From assembly GCA_017456845.1 (NCBI GenBank), contig JAFTIP010000006.1:1-34178 (forward strand): a stretch of DNA of 34,178 nt, written 5' to 3'. The first letter of the stretch is position 1. Each line of letters opens with the position of its first letter. The DNA comes from Ruminococcus sp. GTDB lineage: Bacteria > Bacillota > Clostridia > Oscillospirales > Acutalibacteraceae. Shown piece by piece: positions 1-7,195 of this stretch. The notes beneath the pieces were generated by a model that saw only the letters and a list, made by a program, of their open reading frames with translations, made no database searches and had not been told where the DNA came from. A program made the translations under genes and the position numbers.

Positions 1-744
1 AACTGCAACCCCACCTACTTTGCCGCTGACATCGCTTACCACAAAGATAAGTTTGACCGCGGCTTTGACACCTGCATCAACATCTGGGGTGCTGACCACC
101 ATGGTCACGTTGCCCGTATGAAAGGTGCTATGGATGCAATTGGTTTAGACGGTGACAAGCTTGACATAGTTCTTATGCAGTTGGTTCGCCTTGTTCGCAA
201 TGGCGAGGTTGTAAGAATGAGTAAGCGTACAGGTAAGGCTATTCAGCTTGCCGACCTGTTAGAGGAAGTTCCCGTTGACTCCACACGTTTCCTCTTTAAC
301 ACAAGAGAAGCCAACACCCAAATGGACTTTGACCTTGACCTTGCTGTTACTCAGGATAACCAGAACCCTGTTTACTACGTTCAGTATGCTCACGCAAGAA
401 TCTGCAGTATTTTCCGCAATCTTGCAGCTGACGGTATTTTGCCCAGAGAGTGCACAAACGAAGAGCTTCAGAAGCTTACAGCCAGTGAGGAAATCGAGCT
501 TATCCACCACCTCAGTGCTTATACCGATGAAATCGTAGCTGCCGCCAAGGACTACGACCCCACAAGAATTACTCGCTACGTAGCAAGCCTTGCCGCACTT
601 TTCCACAAGTTCTACAACGCTCAGCGTGTTAAGGTTGAGAGTGAGAGCTTAATGCAGGCTCGTCTGACCCTTTGCGGTGCAGTTAAAACTGTAATTAACA
701 ACGTTCTTACAATGTTCAACGTAACCTGCCCCGAAAAAATGTAA
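1..744 (+). CDS. argS: Arginyl-tRNA synthetase, C-terminal part (5' truncated by window edge)
   Basis: Charges tRNA-Arg with arginine in the cytosol; class I aminoacyl-tRNA synthetase. The reading frame is open from base 1, so the gene starts outside the window. About 247 residues are visible. They include the end of the catalytic core (GADHHGHVARM near residue 31), the KMSK-type loop written VRMSKRTG (residues about 70-77), and the C-terminal DALR anticodon-binding helices, containing YVQYAHARICSIFRNL. The stop is TAA at 742-744. The gene converges with rsmA, and a bidirectional hairpin terminator lies between them. The signature motifs make the family assignment secure; only the N-terminal part is unseen. 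Confidence 0.96.
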   Translation, partial: NCNPTYFAADIAYHKDKFDRGFDTCINIWGADHHGHVARMKGAMDAIGLDGDKLDIVLMQLVRLVRNGEVVRMSKRTGKAIQLADLLEEVPVDSTRFLFNTREANTQMDFDLDLAVTQDNQNPVYYVQYAHARICSIFRNLAADGILPRECTNEELQKLTASEEIELIHHLSAYTDEIVAAAKDYDPTRITRYVASLAALFHKFYNAQRVKVESESLMQARLTLCGAVKTVINNVLTMFNVTCPEKM

Positions 745-830
745 GCCGTTAGCCACGGCAGGGCTGTTCGCCTACGGATAGATTGAATTTACTTGTAAAC
801 ATACATCAACGGCAGATTGGTTTTATTATT
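745..830. repeat. Intergenic repeat, copy A of a three-member family
   Basis: Begins directly after the argS stop with GCCGTTAGCCACGGCAGGGC and runs to about 830. Its order of blocks (GTTAGCCACGG, TGTTCGCCTA, GATAGATTGAA, TAAACATACATCAACGG, GGTTTTAT) resembles copies at 9640-9863 and 17271-17390. It has no start codon with a ribosome binding site. The match is degenerate and was aligned by eye, so the boundaries are approximate. Confidence 0.5.
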
Positions 831-840
831 TATGAACGTT

Positions 841-892
841 GATATATTAACCGTAGGGGCGACTATTAATCGCCCTAAGGGTTTAATATATC
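841..892. repeat. Long imperfect palindrome with GGGGCGA/TCGCCC arms
   Basis: The outer arms GATATATTAACC and GGGTTTAATATATC and the inner arms TAGGGGCGA and TCGCCCTA surround a short AT-rich loop. It is separate from the terminator at 916-948 and has no T-run. The GGGGCGA...TCGCCC core recurs in the hairpin at 18799-18822. It may be a miniature repeat element or an RNA stem after argS. Confidence 0.5.
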
Positions 893-915
893 CCCCTATA
901 ACTTCAAAAAACAAC

Positions 916-948
916 AGCCACTCAAGGGAACCATAACCTTGAGTGGCT
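916..948. terminator. Bidirectional terminator between argS and rsmA
   Basis: A perfect 12-bp stem, AGCCACTCAAGG / CCTTGAGTGGCT, has a 9-nt loop. T-rich DNA follows on the plus strand (TTGCTTTATTTT), and GTTGTTTTTT follows on the minus strand. It suits both convergent genes. Confidence 0.9.
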
Positions 949-953
949 TTGCT

Positions 954-1814
954 TTATTTTATATCATATATTGCATTAGAAAGATTGCCAAGTTCTTCTA
1001 AAGTCAAAGCCTCCGCACGGGCTGTGGGGCTTACGCCTGCCTTTTCGCAAGCGTTATTTAAATCATCCTTGGATATCCCTAAACCTGAAGTAATAGAGTT
1101 TGAAATAGTTTTTCTTCGCTGAGCAAAAGCTGACTTTATCATCTTGAAAAACAGCTTTTCGTCCTTTACATCAACTCTGGGCTTATCTGCCACGTTAAGT
1201 CTGATAACGGCAGAGTCCACGTTAGGTGCAGGCATAAAAGAACCCCTTGAAACCGAGAAAAGCTTTTCTGCTTCGCTATAATAATTTACAGCTACGGTAA
1301 CTGCTCCGCTTTCTCGTGAGCCTACCTTGGCACAAAGGCGGTCAGCCGCCTCTTTCTGCACCATAACCGTTAAGGCTTTAATAGGAAGTTTATCCTCCAA
1401 AAGCTTCATAATTATTGGTGATGTGATATAGTAAGGCAGGTTTGCACAAACTACAACGTCCATACCCTCAAACTCTTCCTCAATAACTTTATTGAGGTCA
1501 AGCTTCATAACATCAGCATTAATTACCTTGAAGTTCCCAAACTCGTCTAAAGTTTCCGCAAGCACAGGCAAAAGCCTCGTATCAAGCTCAACAGAAACCA
1601 CCTTTTTGGCGATTTTACAAAGTTCATTGGTAAGCACACCTATGCCGGGACCTATTTCAAGCACTCCTGTTTTATCATCGGCACCGCAAAGCTGAGCCAT
1701 TCTCGGGCAAACAGAGGGGTTTATAAGAAAATTCTGACCCATTGCCTTTGAAAATGTAAAACCATGTGCTCCCAGTATTCTTTTAATCTCACCTATATCA
1801 GACAATCTTTCCAT
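954..1814 (-). CDS. rsmA: 16S rRNA (adenine1518-N6/adenine1519-N6) dimethyltransferase RsmA/KsgA
   Basis: Dimethylates two adjacent adenines in the 3' hairpin of 16S rRNA late in 30S assembly, using S-adenosylmethionine. The SAM-binding motif is VLEIGPGIGVLTNEL (around residues 51-65). The catalytic NLPYYITSP motif (motif IV, Asn about 125) and FAQRRKTISNS near the C terminus are typical of KsgA. I chose ATG 1814 (MERLSDIGEIKRI), which has AAAGGAAAT about 8 nt upstream and gives 286 residues, the usual family length. An upstream in-frame start at 1853 would add 13 unconserved residues. The gene is divergent from the small Asn/Gln-rich gene and converges on argS. Confidence 0.96.
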   Translation of the reverse strand: MERLSDIGEIKRILGAHGFTFSKAMGQNFLINPSVCPRMAQLCGADDKTGVLEIGPGIGVLTNELCKIAKKVVSVELDTRLLPVLAETLDEFGNFKVINADVMKLDLNKVIEEEFEGMDVVVCANLPYYITSPIIMKLLEDKLPIKALTVMVQKEAADRLCAKVGSRESGAVTVAVNYYSEAEKLFSVSRGSFMPAPNVDSAVIRLNVADKPRVDVKDEKLFFKMIKSAFAQRRKTISNSITSGLGISKDDLNNACEKAGVSPTARAEALTLEELGNLSNAIYDIK

Positions 1815-1835
1815 ATTTTTATTTCCTTTGTACGC

Positions 1836-1865
1836 TGAATAATAAGCACACACCTGCCCATAATA
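1836..1865 (+). promoter_or_regulatory. Candidate sigma-G-like (forespore) promoter of the Asn/Gln-rich gene
   Basis: TGAATA (1836-1841), a 17-nt spacer and CATAATA (1859-1865) fit the Bacillus sigma-G pattern (-35 TGAATA-like, -10 CATnnTA). The predicted start site, near 1872, falls right at the Shine-Dalgarno sequence, so the leader would be only about 16 nt. That is tight and lowers confidence. No good sigma-A promoter is visible on this strand. Confidence 0.35.
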
Positions 1866-1887
1866 ATGTCAAGGGAGGTGCTCTTAA

Positions 1888-2061
1888 ATGAACCAGAACA
1901 GAAATCAGAACAATTCTAACCAGAACAATCAGAACAGAAACCAGAATTCTAACCAGAACAGAAGTCAGAATTCTAACCAGAATAAAAACCAGAATTCCAA
2001 TCAGAACAGAAGCCAGAATTCTAACCAGAACAAGAATCAGCAGAACAAAAACAGCAAGTAA
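1888..2061 (+). CDS. 57-residue low-complexity Asn/Gln-rich small protein
   Basis: An uncharacterised small gene with no assignable family. Counting from ATG 1888 to TAA 2061, it has 26 Asn, 14 Gln, 8 Ser, 4 Arg, 4 Lys and the initiator Met, with no acidic, hydrophobic, Gly, Pro or Cys residue. The protein is built from a loose 8-residue unit of the type NSNQNRSQ (24 nt at DNA level). It has a strong ribosome binding site, AGGGAGGTG, 8-10 nt before the ATG, and a hairpin terminator at 2114-2139. Synonymous codons vary between units (AAC/AAT, AGA only for Arg), as expected for a translated repeat. The protein should be basic, soluble and disordered. Asn/Gln-rich composition is known in gamma-type small acid-soluble spore proteins, and a possible forespore promoter lies upstream. 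A spore role is therefore an inference, not an identification. Confidence 0.72.
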   Translation: MNQNRNQNNSNQNNQNRNQNSNQNRSQNSNQNKNQNSNQNRSQNSNQNKNQQNKNSK

Positions 2062-2079
2062 TTATTTCTGCAGACTCAA

Positions 2080-2107
2080 GTGATAAAGTTTAATCAGGAT
2101 TTATCAC
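2080..2107 (+). other. AT-rich hairpin downstream of the Asn/Gln-rich gene
   Basis: GTGATAAA (2080-2087) and TTTATCAC (2100-2107) form an 8-bp stem with a 12-nt loop, just before the main terminator hairpin. It may protect the 3' end of the short mRNA. Confidence 0.45.
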
Positions 2108-2113
2108 TCAAAG

Positions 2114-2139
2114 GCTCTCCTTGTTTTTACAAGGGGAGC
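2114..2139. terminator. Terminator between the Asn/Gln-rich gene and the LUD gene
   Basis: An 11-bp stem, GCTCTCCTTGT / ACAAGGGGAGC (one G-T pair), has a TTTT loop and is followed by TTATTAATTAAT on the plus strand. It sits between two convergent genes. Confidence 0.75.
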
Positions 2140-2146
2140 TTATTAA

Positions 2147-2809
2147 TTAATAACCTAAGTTTTCGTTTACAATAATAACTTTAATCCTGTCCTTATGCCT
2201 TTGCTGAGCAGAAACAACGTAGTTACAGCAGATTCTGCCACTACCCTTGCAGCCGTCACACATAAATGAACCTTCGTTTTTAAGCGACATACACTCCCCT
2301 GCATTTTCGCAGTAAGAGCCTGTGTGAAGTCTTACGGTGTTTTTAGGTGCAGCAATTGTTTTAACACGCTTAACGGCTTCATCAAGATTTTCAACAATCT
2401 TATTTATACCGCAAACCACAACAACACTTTCAGGGCCGTATAATAGAGCCGCCACACGGTTAGAATTACCGTCTACGTTATAAAGCTCGCCGTTTAAGGT
2501 TAATGCGTTGGCACTCATAAGATAAACGTCTGCAAAAAACGCCTTCTTATAAATCTCTTTAACCTCTTCAGGAGTCAGGCCTTCCGCATTTCTATCAAGG
2601 TAAGTAATATCCTTACGCTCTTTCACAGCATCCATAACTCCGATTTCTTCCATAGTAACACTGCCGCCGTTGGTAACTGTGTCGCCCTCTTTAATAAGGC
2701 TCATAACAAGCTCTTTAGCCTCTTCACCCGTTTGGCAGAAGTAAGGCTTCATATTATTATTTTCTAAATTTTCCATAACAGAGCTGATTAAAGCTTCGTT
2801 AACTATCAT
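2147..2809 (-). CDS. LUD-domain protein (LutC/YkgG-like, DUF162)
   Basis: A 220-residue protein of the lactate-utilisation (LUD) superfamily, related to LutC/YkgG. Family features seen are GDTVTNGGSVTMEEIG (residues about 42-57), FADVYLMSANALTLNGELYN and NVDGNSNRVAALLYGPESVVVV. A C-terminal Cys-rich tail (CENAGEC, then CDGCKGSGRICCNY) could bind a metal or Fe-S cluster. In lactate-oxidising bacteria LutC works with LutA and LutB. Neither is next to it here, so this is a stand-alone LUD protein of unknown substrate, as is common in Clostridia. A good promoter lies upstream at 2840-2867. ATG 2809 has a weak GGATGTGA ribosome binding site. Confidence 0.85.
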   Translation of the reverse strand: MIVNEALISSVMENLENNNMKPYFCQTGEEAKELVMSLIKEGDTVTNGGSVTMEEIGVMDAVKERKDITYLDRNAEGLTPEEVKEIYKKAFFADVYLMSANALTLNGELYNVDGNSNRVAALLYGPESVVVVCGINKIVENLDEAVKRVKTIAAPKNTVRLHTGSYCENAGECMSLKNEGSFMCDGCKGSGRICCNYVVSAQQRHKDRIKVIIVNENLGY

Positions 2810-2839
2810 AATTTCACATCCATTATTCAGTATAAATTA

Positions 2840-2867
2840 ATTATACATAAAATTTCTCACAAATCAA
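2840..2867 (-). promoter_or_regulatory. Sigma-A promoter of the LUD gene
   Basis: On the minus strand, TTGATT (2862-2867) and TATAAT (2840-2845) have a 16-nt spacer. The -35 box overlaps the stop region of the upstream amidase gene. Confidence 0.65.
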
Positions 2868-3406
2868 GGTGTTACAAAGGGAACTCCTAAATACTCGGCA
2901 ATACTTTGAGAAACACTTCGGGCAATATTATCAATATTAGAGCGAATCCAATCTGCGTCCTGAGGATTATCATGAAATGCAGTCTCGATAAGCACCGAAG
3001 GCGCCTCAGTCCGCCTTACCTCTGCAAGGGAAGTTGTGGGTATGGTTACAATATCCTCGGGGTCTGTATAAATATTTCTGTAATTCTGTGCGATAATATC
3101 GGCGGCACGCTGGCCGGAGGCACTTGTGGGAAAATAGTAAACCTGAACGCCTTTATTCTGGCCTTTTGTTGCTTCGGGAGATGCATTGCTATGAAGTGCC
3201 ACGTGTAAATCGTAATCTCCTGCGTTGCTTTGGGCTATGGTCTGAGAAAGTGTGGAGTTGGGGTCGTTGCGTGTAAAATCAATTCCGCTTGCTCTCAGGT
3301 AAGGCTCCATTGCATCAGCTACCAGATTCATATAATACTCCTCGTTGCCGCCACCAACATAAGGGTTAAACTCCTGCAAGGAAGGACTTAAAAAAACTCT
3401 TGGCAT
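2864..3406 (-). CDS. N-acetylmuramoyl-L-alanine amidase (Amidase_3 family)
   Basis: A zinc amidase that cuts the bond between N-acetylmuramic acid and L-alanine in peptidoglycan. The 180 residues are almost all catalytic domain. The likely zinc ligands and catalytic acid are Glu in YVGGGNEEYYMN, His in LHVALHSNAS, and Glu in SVLIETAFHDN. No signal peptide, SH3 or cell-wall-binding repeat is present. This is like sporulation mother-cell amidases (CwlC type) and phage endolysins, which are released by lysis rather than secretion. No phage genes surround it, so a role in mother-cell lysis or spore release is the more natural inference. ATG 3406 is preceded by AAAGAGAG. The gene is divergent from the Fur-family regulator. 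Confidence 0.88.
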   Translation of the reverse strand: MPRVFLSPSLQEFNPYVGGGNEEYYMNLVADAMEPYLRASGIDFTRNDPNSTLSQTIAQSNAGDYDLHVALHSNASPEATKGQNKGVQVYYFPTSASGQRAADIIAQNYRNIYTDPEDIVTIPTTSLAEVRRTEAPSVLIETAFHDNPQDADWIRSNIDNIARSVSQSIAEYLGVPFVTP

Positions 3407-3474
3407 AAAAACACTCTCTTTCCAAAGTTACTAAGTAATATATATTGGAAAATGATGTAAATTATGCAAAACTA

Positions 3475-3503
3475 TTTACAAAATTTAAAGTTTATGATAC
3501 AAT
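3475..3503 (+). promoter_or_regulatory. Sigma-A promoter of the Fur-family regulator
   Basis: TTTACA (3475-3480), a 17-nt spacer and TACAAT (3498-3503), about 37 nt before the ATG. It lies in the 133-bp divergent region shared with the amidase gene. Confidence 0.75.
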
Positions 3504-3539
3504 GAAAATCAGGAATAATTACTGATTTGAGGTGATGCT

Positions 3540-3911
3540 ATGAAAGGCTCAAACTATAGCTCCAAGCGTGAGCTTATTTACTCCACCCTCTGCTCCACCA
3601 AAAGCCATCCTAGTGCCAAATGGGTTTACGAACAGCTTAAAGAAGATTACCCTGACTTAAGTCTTGGCACGGTTTACCGCAACATTTCCCTTTTTAAAGA
3701 TAACGGAAAAGCTGTGGCAGTTGCCAATATCTTAGGTGAAGAACGCCTTGACGGCGACACTTCTCCACATGCACATCTTGTATGCAAGTGCTGTGGCAAA
3801 ATTGAAGATATTGATATGCCATCTCTCACCTTAAAGGGTGATGTTGGCGGATTTAACACCGACTTTGTTTCGGTTACATACTTTGGCACTTGCAGTAAAT
3901 GCTCAGAATAA
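3540..3911 (+). CDS. perR: Fur-family transcriptional regulator, PerR-like
   Basis: A DNA-binding repressor of the Fur superfamily. The N-terminal winged helix includes HPSAKWVYEQL and LSLGTVYRNISLFKDNG (recognition helix, residues about 40-56). The C-terminal domain has the PerR-like segment RLDGDTSPHAHLVC with Asp and two His as candidate Mn/Fe sensing ligands. Two Cys pairs (CKCC and CSKC) can form the structural zinc site. At 123 residues it is a little shorter than typical PerR (about 145). PerR senses peroxide through metal-catalysed oxidation and represses oxidative-defence genes; Fur and Zur relatives cannot be excluded. The start has a TTGAGGTGAT ribosome binding site. It is transcribed alone, with a promoter before it and a terminator after it. 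Confidence 0.82.
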   Translation: MKGSNYSSKRELIYSTLCSTKSHPSAKWVYEQLKEDYPDLSLGTVYRNISLFKDNGKAVAVANILGEERLDGDTSPHAHLVCKCCGKIEDIDMPSLTLKGDVGGFNTDFVSVTYFGTCSKCSE

Positions 3912-3915
3912 CAGA

Positions 3916-3941
3916 AAGGCTCTCTTTTTACAGAGAGCCTT
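3916..3941. terminator. Terminator after the Fur-family regulator (shared with gatB)
   Basis: A perfect 10-bp stem, AAGGCTCTCT / AGAGAGCCTT, with a 6-nt loop, followed by GTTTTTATA on the plus strand. gatB ends on the other strand at 3946. Confidence 0.85.
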
Positions 3942-3945
3942 GTTT

Positions 3946-5346
3946 TTATATAATTTCTTTTAGCTTTTCTTTAACCTTTTCGGCATCTGCCCTGCCTTTT
4001 GACTCACGCATTACATAGCCCACAAGCGCCATAATGGCTTTATCCTTGCCTGCTTTGTAATCTGCAACTATTTTTGGGTTTGTATCGATTGCTTTCCCGC
4101 AAAGGCATAAAAGCATATCCTCGTCAAATCCCCCCAAATCCTCATTGCTTAAAAGCTCCTCTGCCCTTTTACCGCTTAAAAGCATTTGCTCTAACGTGGT
4201 TTTTGCCTTGCTCATATTAAGCTTTCCGCTTTCAACTAAAAGCACAATCCCTTTTAAGCTTTCGGGGGTTATTTTAAGTTTGAACTCTTCTTTTAGGGTT
4301 TCGCTCTTAAGGAATCCAAAAATCACGCCTAAGATGAAATTTGCCACCTTTTTAGGTGAGTTTACACCCTTTGAAGCTTTTTCAAAAAACTCTGCCACCC
4401 TTGGATATTTAATAAGAAGCTCAGCATCCTTTTTATTAATACCAAGCTCAGCAACATATCTTTTAATTTTTTTGTCAGGAAGCTCAGGTAAAGTCTGACG
4501 GATTCTCTCAATATCTTCTTCGCTTATATGTATGGCAAGCAAATCAGGCTCACGGAAAAACCGATAATCGTCGGCATCTTCTTTGGTTCGCATAGAATAT
4601 GTAGTACCTGATTTTTCGTCAAAACCTAAAGTTTCCTGAGTAATACTACCGCCGTTTTCCAAAACTTCAATCTGCCTTTCAAATTCATATTCCATGGCTT
4701 TCTGGATATTTGCTATGGAATTCATATTTTTTATTTCGGTACGGGTACCAAGCTTATCGGTATCTGACACAGAAATATTGACGTCGCACCTCATAGAACC
4801 TTCCTGCATTTTGCAGTCAGAAACCTCTGTATAACGCATAATAAGCCTGAGCTTTTCCACAAACTCTTTAGCTTCTTCCGTACTTTGGATATCCGGCTCA
4901 GAAACAATTTCAATCAGCGGCACACCTGCTCGATTGTAATCAATAAGTATTTCGGCGTCATTATGAATAAGCTTACCAGCGTCCTCTTCAATATGAATAC
5001 GGGTAATGCCTATTCGTTTGCCGCTATCAAGCTCTACGAAGCCTTCATAACACAATGGAACGTCATACTGCGAAATCTGATATGCCTTAGGTAAATCAGG
5101 GTAGGAATAGTTTTTTCTATCCATATAAGAAAGGCTATTGATTTTGCAGTTTAGGGCAAGCCCTGCCCTTACCGCAAATTCTACAACCTTTTTGTTAAGT
5201 CTTGGCATTGCTCCTGGAAGTCCTATGCACACAGGACAACACCTTGTGTTGGGCTCTGAGCCAAACTCATTACTGCAACAGCAAAAAATCTTTGTGTTGG
5301 TCTTAAGCTCTACGTGAGTTTCAAAACCTGAGGTAAGCTTATACAT
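3946..5346 (-). CDS. gatB: Aspartyl/glutamyl-tRNA(Asn/Gln) amidotransferase subunit B
   Basis: GatB is the kinase/transamidase subunit of GatCAB. It binds misacylated Glu-tRNA(Gln) or Asp-tRNA(Asn), activates the side-chain carboxylate with ATP, and transfers ammonia made by GatA. Seen are the N-terminal GFETHVELKTNTKIFC, the RKNYSYPDLPKAYQISQYD block, FFREPDLLAIHI, and a C-terminal YqeY-like tail domain. I chose ATG 5346 (466 residues); a TTG one codon upstream is also open. GGGGGTGA precedes it inside gatA. The start overlaps the gatA stop by 8 nt, indicating translational coupling. Because asnS is also present in this window, the complex is likely needed mainly for Gln-tRNA here (inference). 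Confidence 0.96.
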   Translation of the reverse strand: MYKLTSGFETHVELKTNTKIFCCCSNEFGSEPNTRCCPVCIGLPGAMPRLNKKVVEFAVRAGLALNCKINSLSYMDRKNYSYPDLPKAYQISQYDVPLCYEGFVELDSGKRIGITRIHIEEDAGKLIHNDAEILIDYNRAGVPLIEIVSEPDIQSTEEAKEFVEKLRLIMRYTEVSDCKMQEGSMRCDVNISVSDTDKLGTRTEIKNMNSIANIQKAMEYEFERQIEVLENGGSITQETLGFDEKSGTTYSMRTKEDADDYRFFREPDLLAIHISEEDIERIRQTLPELPDKKIKRYVAELGINKKDAELLIKYPRVAEFFEKASKGVNSPKKVANFILGVIFGFLKSETLKEEFKLKITPESLKGIVLLVESGKLNMSKAKTTLEQMLLSGKRAEELLSNEDLGGFDEDMLLCLCGKAIDTNPKIVADYKAGKDKAIMALVGYVMRESKGRADAEKVKEKLKEII

Positions 5347-6799
5347 CAAGTCTCACCCCCATATTATTTATGCCAAAATCTCCTCTTGCTTCTTCATACT
5401 TATGGGCAAGATTTAAAATATGGCTTTCGCTGAATTTATTACCGATAATCTGCATACCTATGGGAAGCCCCAAAGAATCTTTACCGCAAGGCACCGACAA
5501 AGCAGGAAGCCCCGCAAGATTTACAGGCACGGTGCATAAGTCTGCATTAAACGCACCTTCCTTATCTGTCTGAACTTGTGAAAGCTTAAAAGCAGTTTTG
5601 GGTGAGGTGGGAGTAATCAGTGCATCATATTTTTCAAAAACCTTTTCAAACTGAGATTTAAGCTCAAAGCGCAAAGCCTGAGCCTTTGCGTAATATTTAT
5701 CGTAGTACCCCTCTGAAAGAACAAAGGTGCCTAATATAATTCTCTTTTTCACTTCGTCGCCAAACTTTTCGCCTCTGGTTTTGCAAATCATATGATGGAT
5801 GCTTTCGAAATGCTCAGATTTGTTTCCGTAGCGAATGCCGTCATATCTGCCAAGATTAGAGCTTGCTTCAGCACAGGCAATAATATAGTAAGCAGGCAGA
5901 GCCGTAACAAGTGAAGGCATAGAAAAATACTCAACCTCACAGCCCATATTCTCAAAGTCACCAATTGCCTTTACAACACAATCTCTTACTTCGCCGCTGG
6001 CTCTTTCTAAAAGCTCCTTGGGCACGCCGATTTTTCTGCCACTTATGTTTTTATTGAGAAAATCAAAAGTACAGGCAGAGAAGTCAGGTGTTGAGGTGCT
6101 GTCCATAGGGTCAAAGCCAAGGATTCTGTCAAACACAATGGCCGCATCCGTCACGTTACCTGCAAGAACACCTACAGTATCAAGGCTTGAGGCATAGGCA
6201 ATAAGCCCATAGCGGGACACAGCCCCGTAGGTAGGCTTAAGCCCCACACAACCGCAAAAAGAAGCCGGCTGACGCACAGAACCGCCTGTGTCAGAACCTA
6301 TACCGTAAACAGCAAGATTTGCACTCACCGCTGAAGCTGTGCCACCAGAAGAACCACCCGCAACAAAGTCTGTGTTATATGGATTTTTACTTGAGCCAAA
6401 CACGGAAGTCTCACAGGTACACCCCATAGCAAACTCGTCCATATTGGTTTTTCCCAGATGCACAGCACCCCTATCCTTAAGTCTCTGCCAAGCGGTTGCG
6501 TTATAAATAGGCTTATATCCCTCCAAAATTTTAGAGCAACAGGTGGTTTCGGTACCTTTTGTGGAAATATTATCCTTAAGAGTCATAGGAATACCTGCAA
6601 GCATATCAATATCTTCGCCGCCAGCAATTTTTCTGTCAATTATATCTGCCTTTAAAATTGCGTCTTCTTCGGTTATATTAATGTAGGCGTTAAGGTCAGG
6701 ATTGCAGCAATTTATGGCACTAAGATATTTCTCTGCAAGCTCTCTGGCTGAGATTTCCTTATTAAGCAATAAATTATGAAGCTTAATTACGTTACTCAT
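5339..6799 (-). CDS. gatA: Aspartyl/glutamyl-tRNA(Asn/Gln) amidotransferase subunit A
   Basis: GatA is the glutaminase subunit of GatCAB. It is an amidase-signature enzyme that frees ammonia from glutamine and channels it to GatB. The Lys-Ser-Ser catalytic triad is visible: Lys75 in TLKDNI, Ser150 in GGSSGGTASA and Ser174 in SDTGGSVRQPAS. At 486 residues it is full length. The ATG at 6799 has AAGAGGT about 8 nt upstream and overlaps the gatC stop by 8 nt. The gene is the middle member of a tightly coupled gatC-gatA-gatB operon transcribed from 7115-7143. Confidence 0.97.
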   Translation of the reverse strand: MSNVIKLHNLLLNKEISARELAEKYLSAINCCNPDLNAYINITEEDAILKADIIDRKIAGGEDIDMLAGIPMTLKDNISTKGTETTCCSKILEGYKPIYNATAWQRLKDRGAVHLGKTNMDEFAMGCTCETSVFGSSKNPYNTDFVAGGSSGGTASAVSANLAVYGIGSDTGGSVRQPASFCGCVGLKPTYGAVSRYGLIAYASSLDTVGVLAGNVTDAAIVFDRILGFDPMDSTSTPDFSACTFDFLNKNISGRKIGVPKELLERASGEVRDCVVKAIGDFENMGCEVEYFSMPSLVTALPAYYIIACAEASSNLGRYDGIRYGNKSEHFESIHHMICKTRGEKFGDEVKKRIILGTFVLSEGYYDKYYAKAQALRFELKSQFEKVFEKYDALITPTSPKTAFKLSQVQTDKEGAFNADLCTVPVNLAGLPALSVPCGKDSLGLPIGMQIIGNKFSESHILNLAHKYEEARGDFGINNMGVRLDV

Positions 6800-7079
6800 T
6801 TTCCGACCTCTTTCTCAGCTTAATAAAGCCGCCTTCCGTTTTCTCTGCATTGCTGAGAATTTCTGAAACAGTAAAGGATTCTGAAGCTATATCTTCCCTC
6901 ATACTGTTAAAATCCAAAGGTTCTGCCTCGCTTACTTTCTCGGCTGAATCTTCTATATTTACAGCTTCCGCGTAATCAAGCATTCTCTGCACTTCGCTTA
7001 TATAAAAAGGCACCTCATGAGGTTTTAACTCAAGCTTGGCAAGGGTTGCCATTCTCATTATATCGTTTTCATTAATCAC
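6792..7079 (-). CDS. gatC: Aspartyl/glutamyl-tRNA(Asn/Gln) amidotransferase subunit C
   Basis: A small subunit that wraps around GatA and stabilises the GatA-GatB interface. The helix-forming N terminus INENDIMRMATLAKLELKP and the LDFNSMREDI segment near the C terminus are typical. I chose the GTG at 7079: GCAGGTGAT lies about 6 nt upstream and the product is 95 residues, the normal GatC length. An upstream in-frame ATG at 7124 would add 15 residues, but it lies at or before the expected transcription start of the promoter at 7115-7143, so it is unlikely to be used. Confidence 0.9.
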   Translation of the reverse strand: MINENDIMRMATLAKLELKPHEVPFYISEVQRMLDYAEAVNIEDSAEKVSEAEPLDFNSMREDIASESFTVSEILSNAEKTEGGFIKLRKRSENE

Positions 7080-7114
7080 ACAATCACCTGCACCTATTAT
7101 GTCCTTATAAATTG

Positions 7115-7143
7115 ATTTTACCACAGCATGTGTATTATTTCAA
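7115..7143 (-). promoter_or_regulatory. Sigma-A promoter of the gatCAB operon
   Basis: On the minus strand, TTGAAA (7138-7143), a 17-nt spacer and TAAAAT (7115-7120). The expected start near 7108 supports the internal GTG start of gatC. Confidence 0.75.
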
Positions 7144-7152
7144 CGCATAAAA

Positions 7153-7180
7153 ACGGCTCAGAGCTATAACTCTGAGCCGT
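7153..7180 (-). terminator. Terminator of amylase gene 1
   Basis: A perfect 11-bp stem, ACGGCTCAGAG / CTCTGAGCCGT, with a 6-nt loop, followed on the minus strand by TTTTTATG. Its GGCTCAG core is shared with the hairpins after the other two amylase genes. Confidence 0.9.
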
Positions 7181-7195
7181 TAATATTAATATAAA

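Noticed and set aside
1888..2061. Direct DNA repeats that could suggest a CRISPR or minisatellite
   Set aside because: The units are codon-phased, have a start, stop and ribosome binding site, vary at third positions, and have no unique spacers. A coding repeat fits better.
2864..3406. Prophage endolysin
   Set aside because: The amidase lacks a signal peptide like endolysins do, but no holin, tail or integrase genes are near; neighbours are chromosomal.
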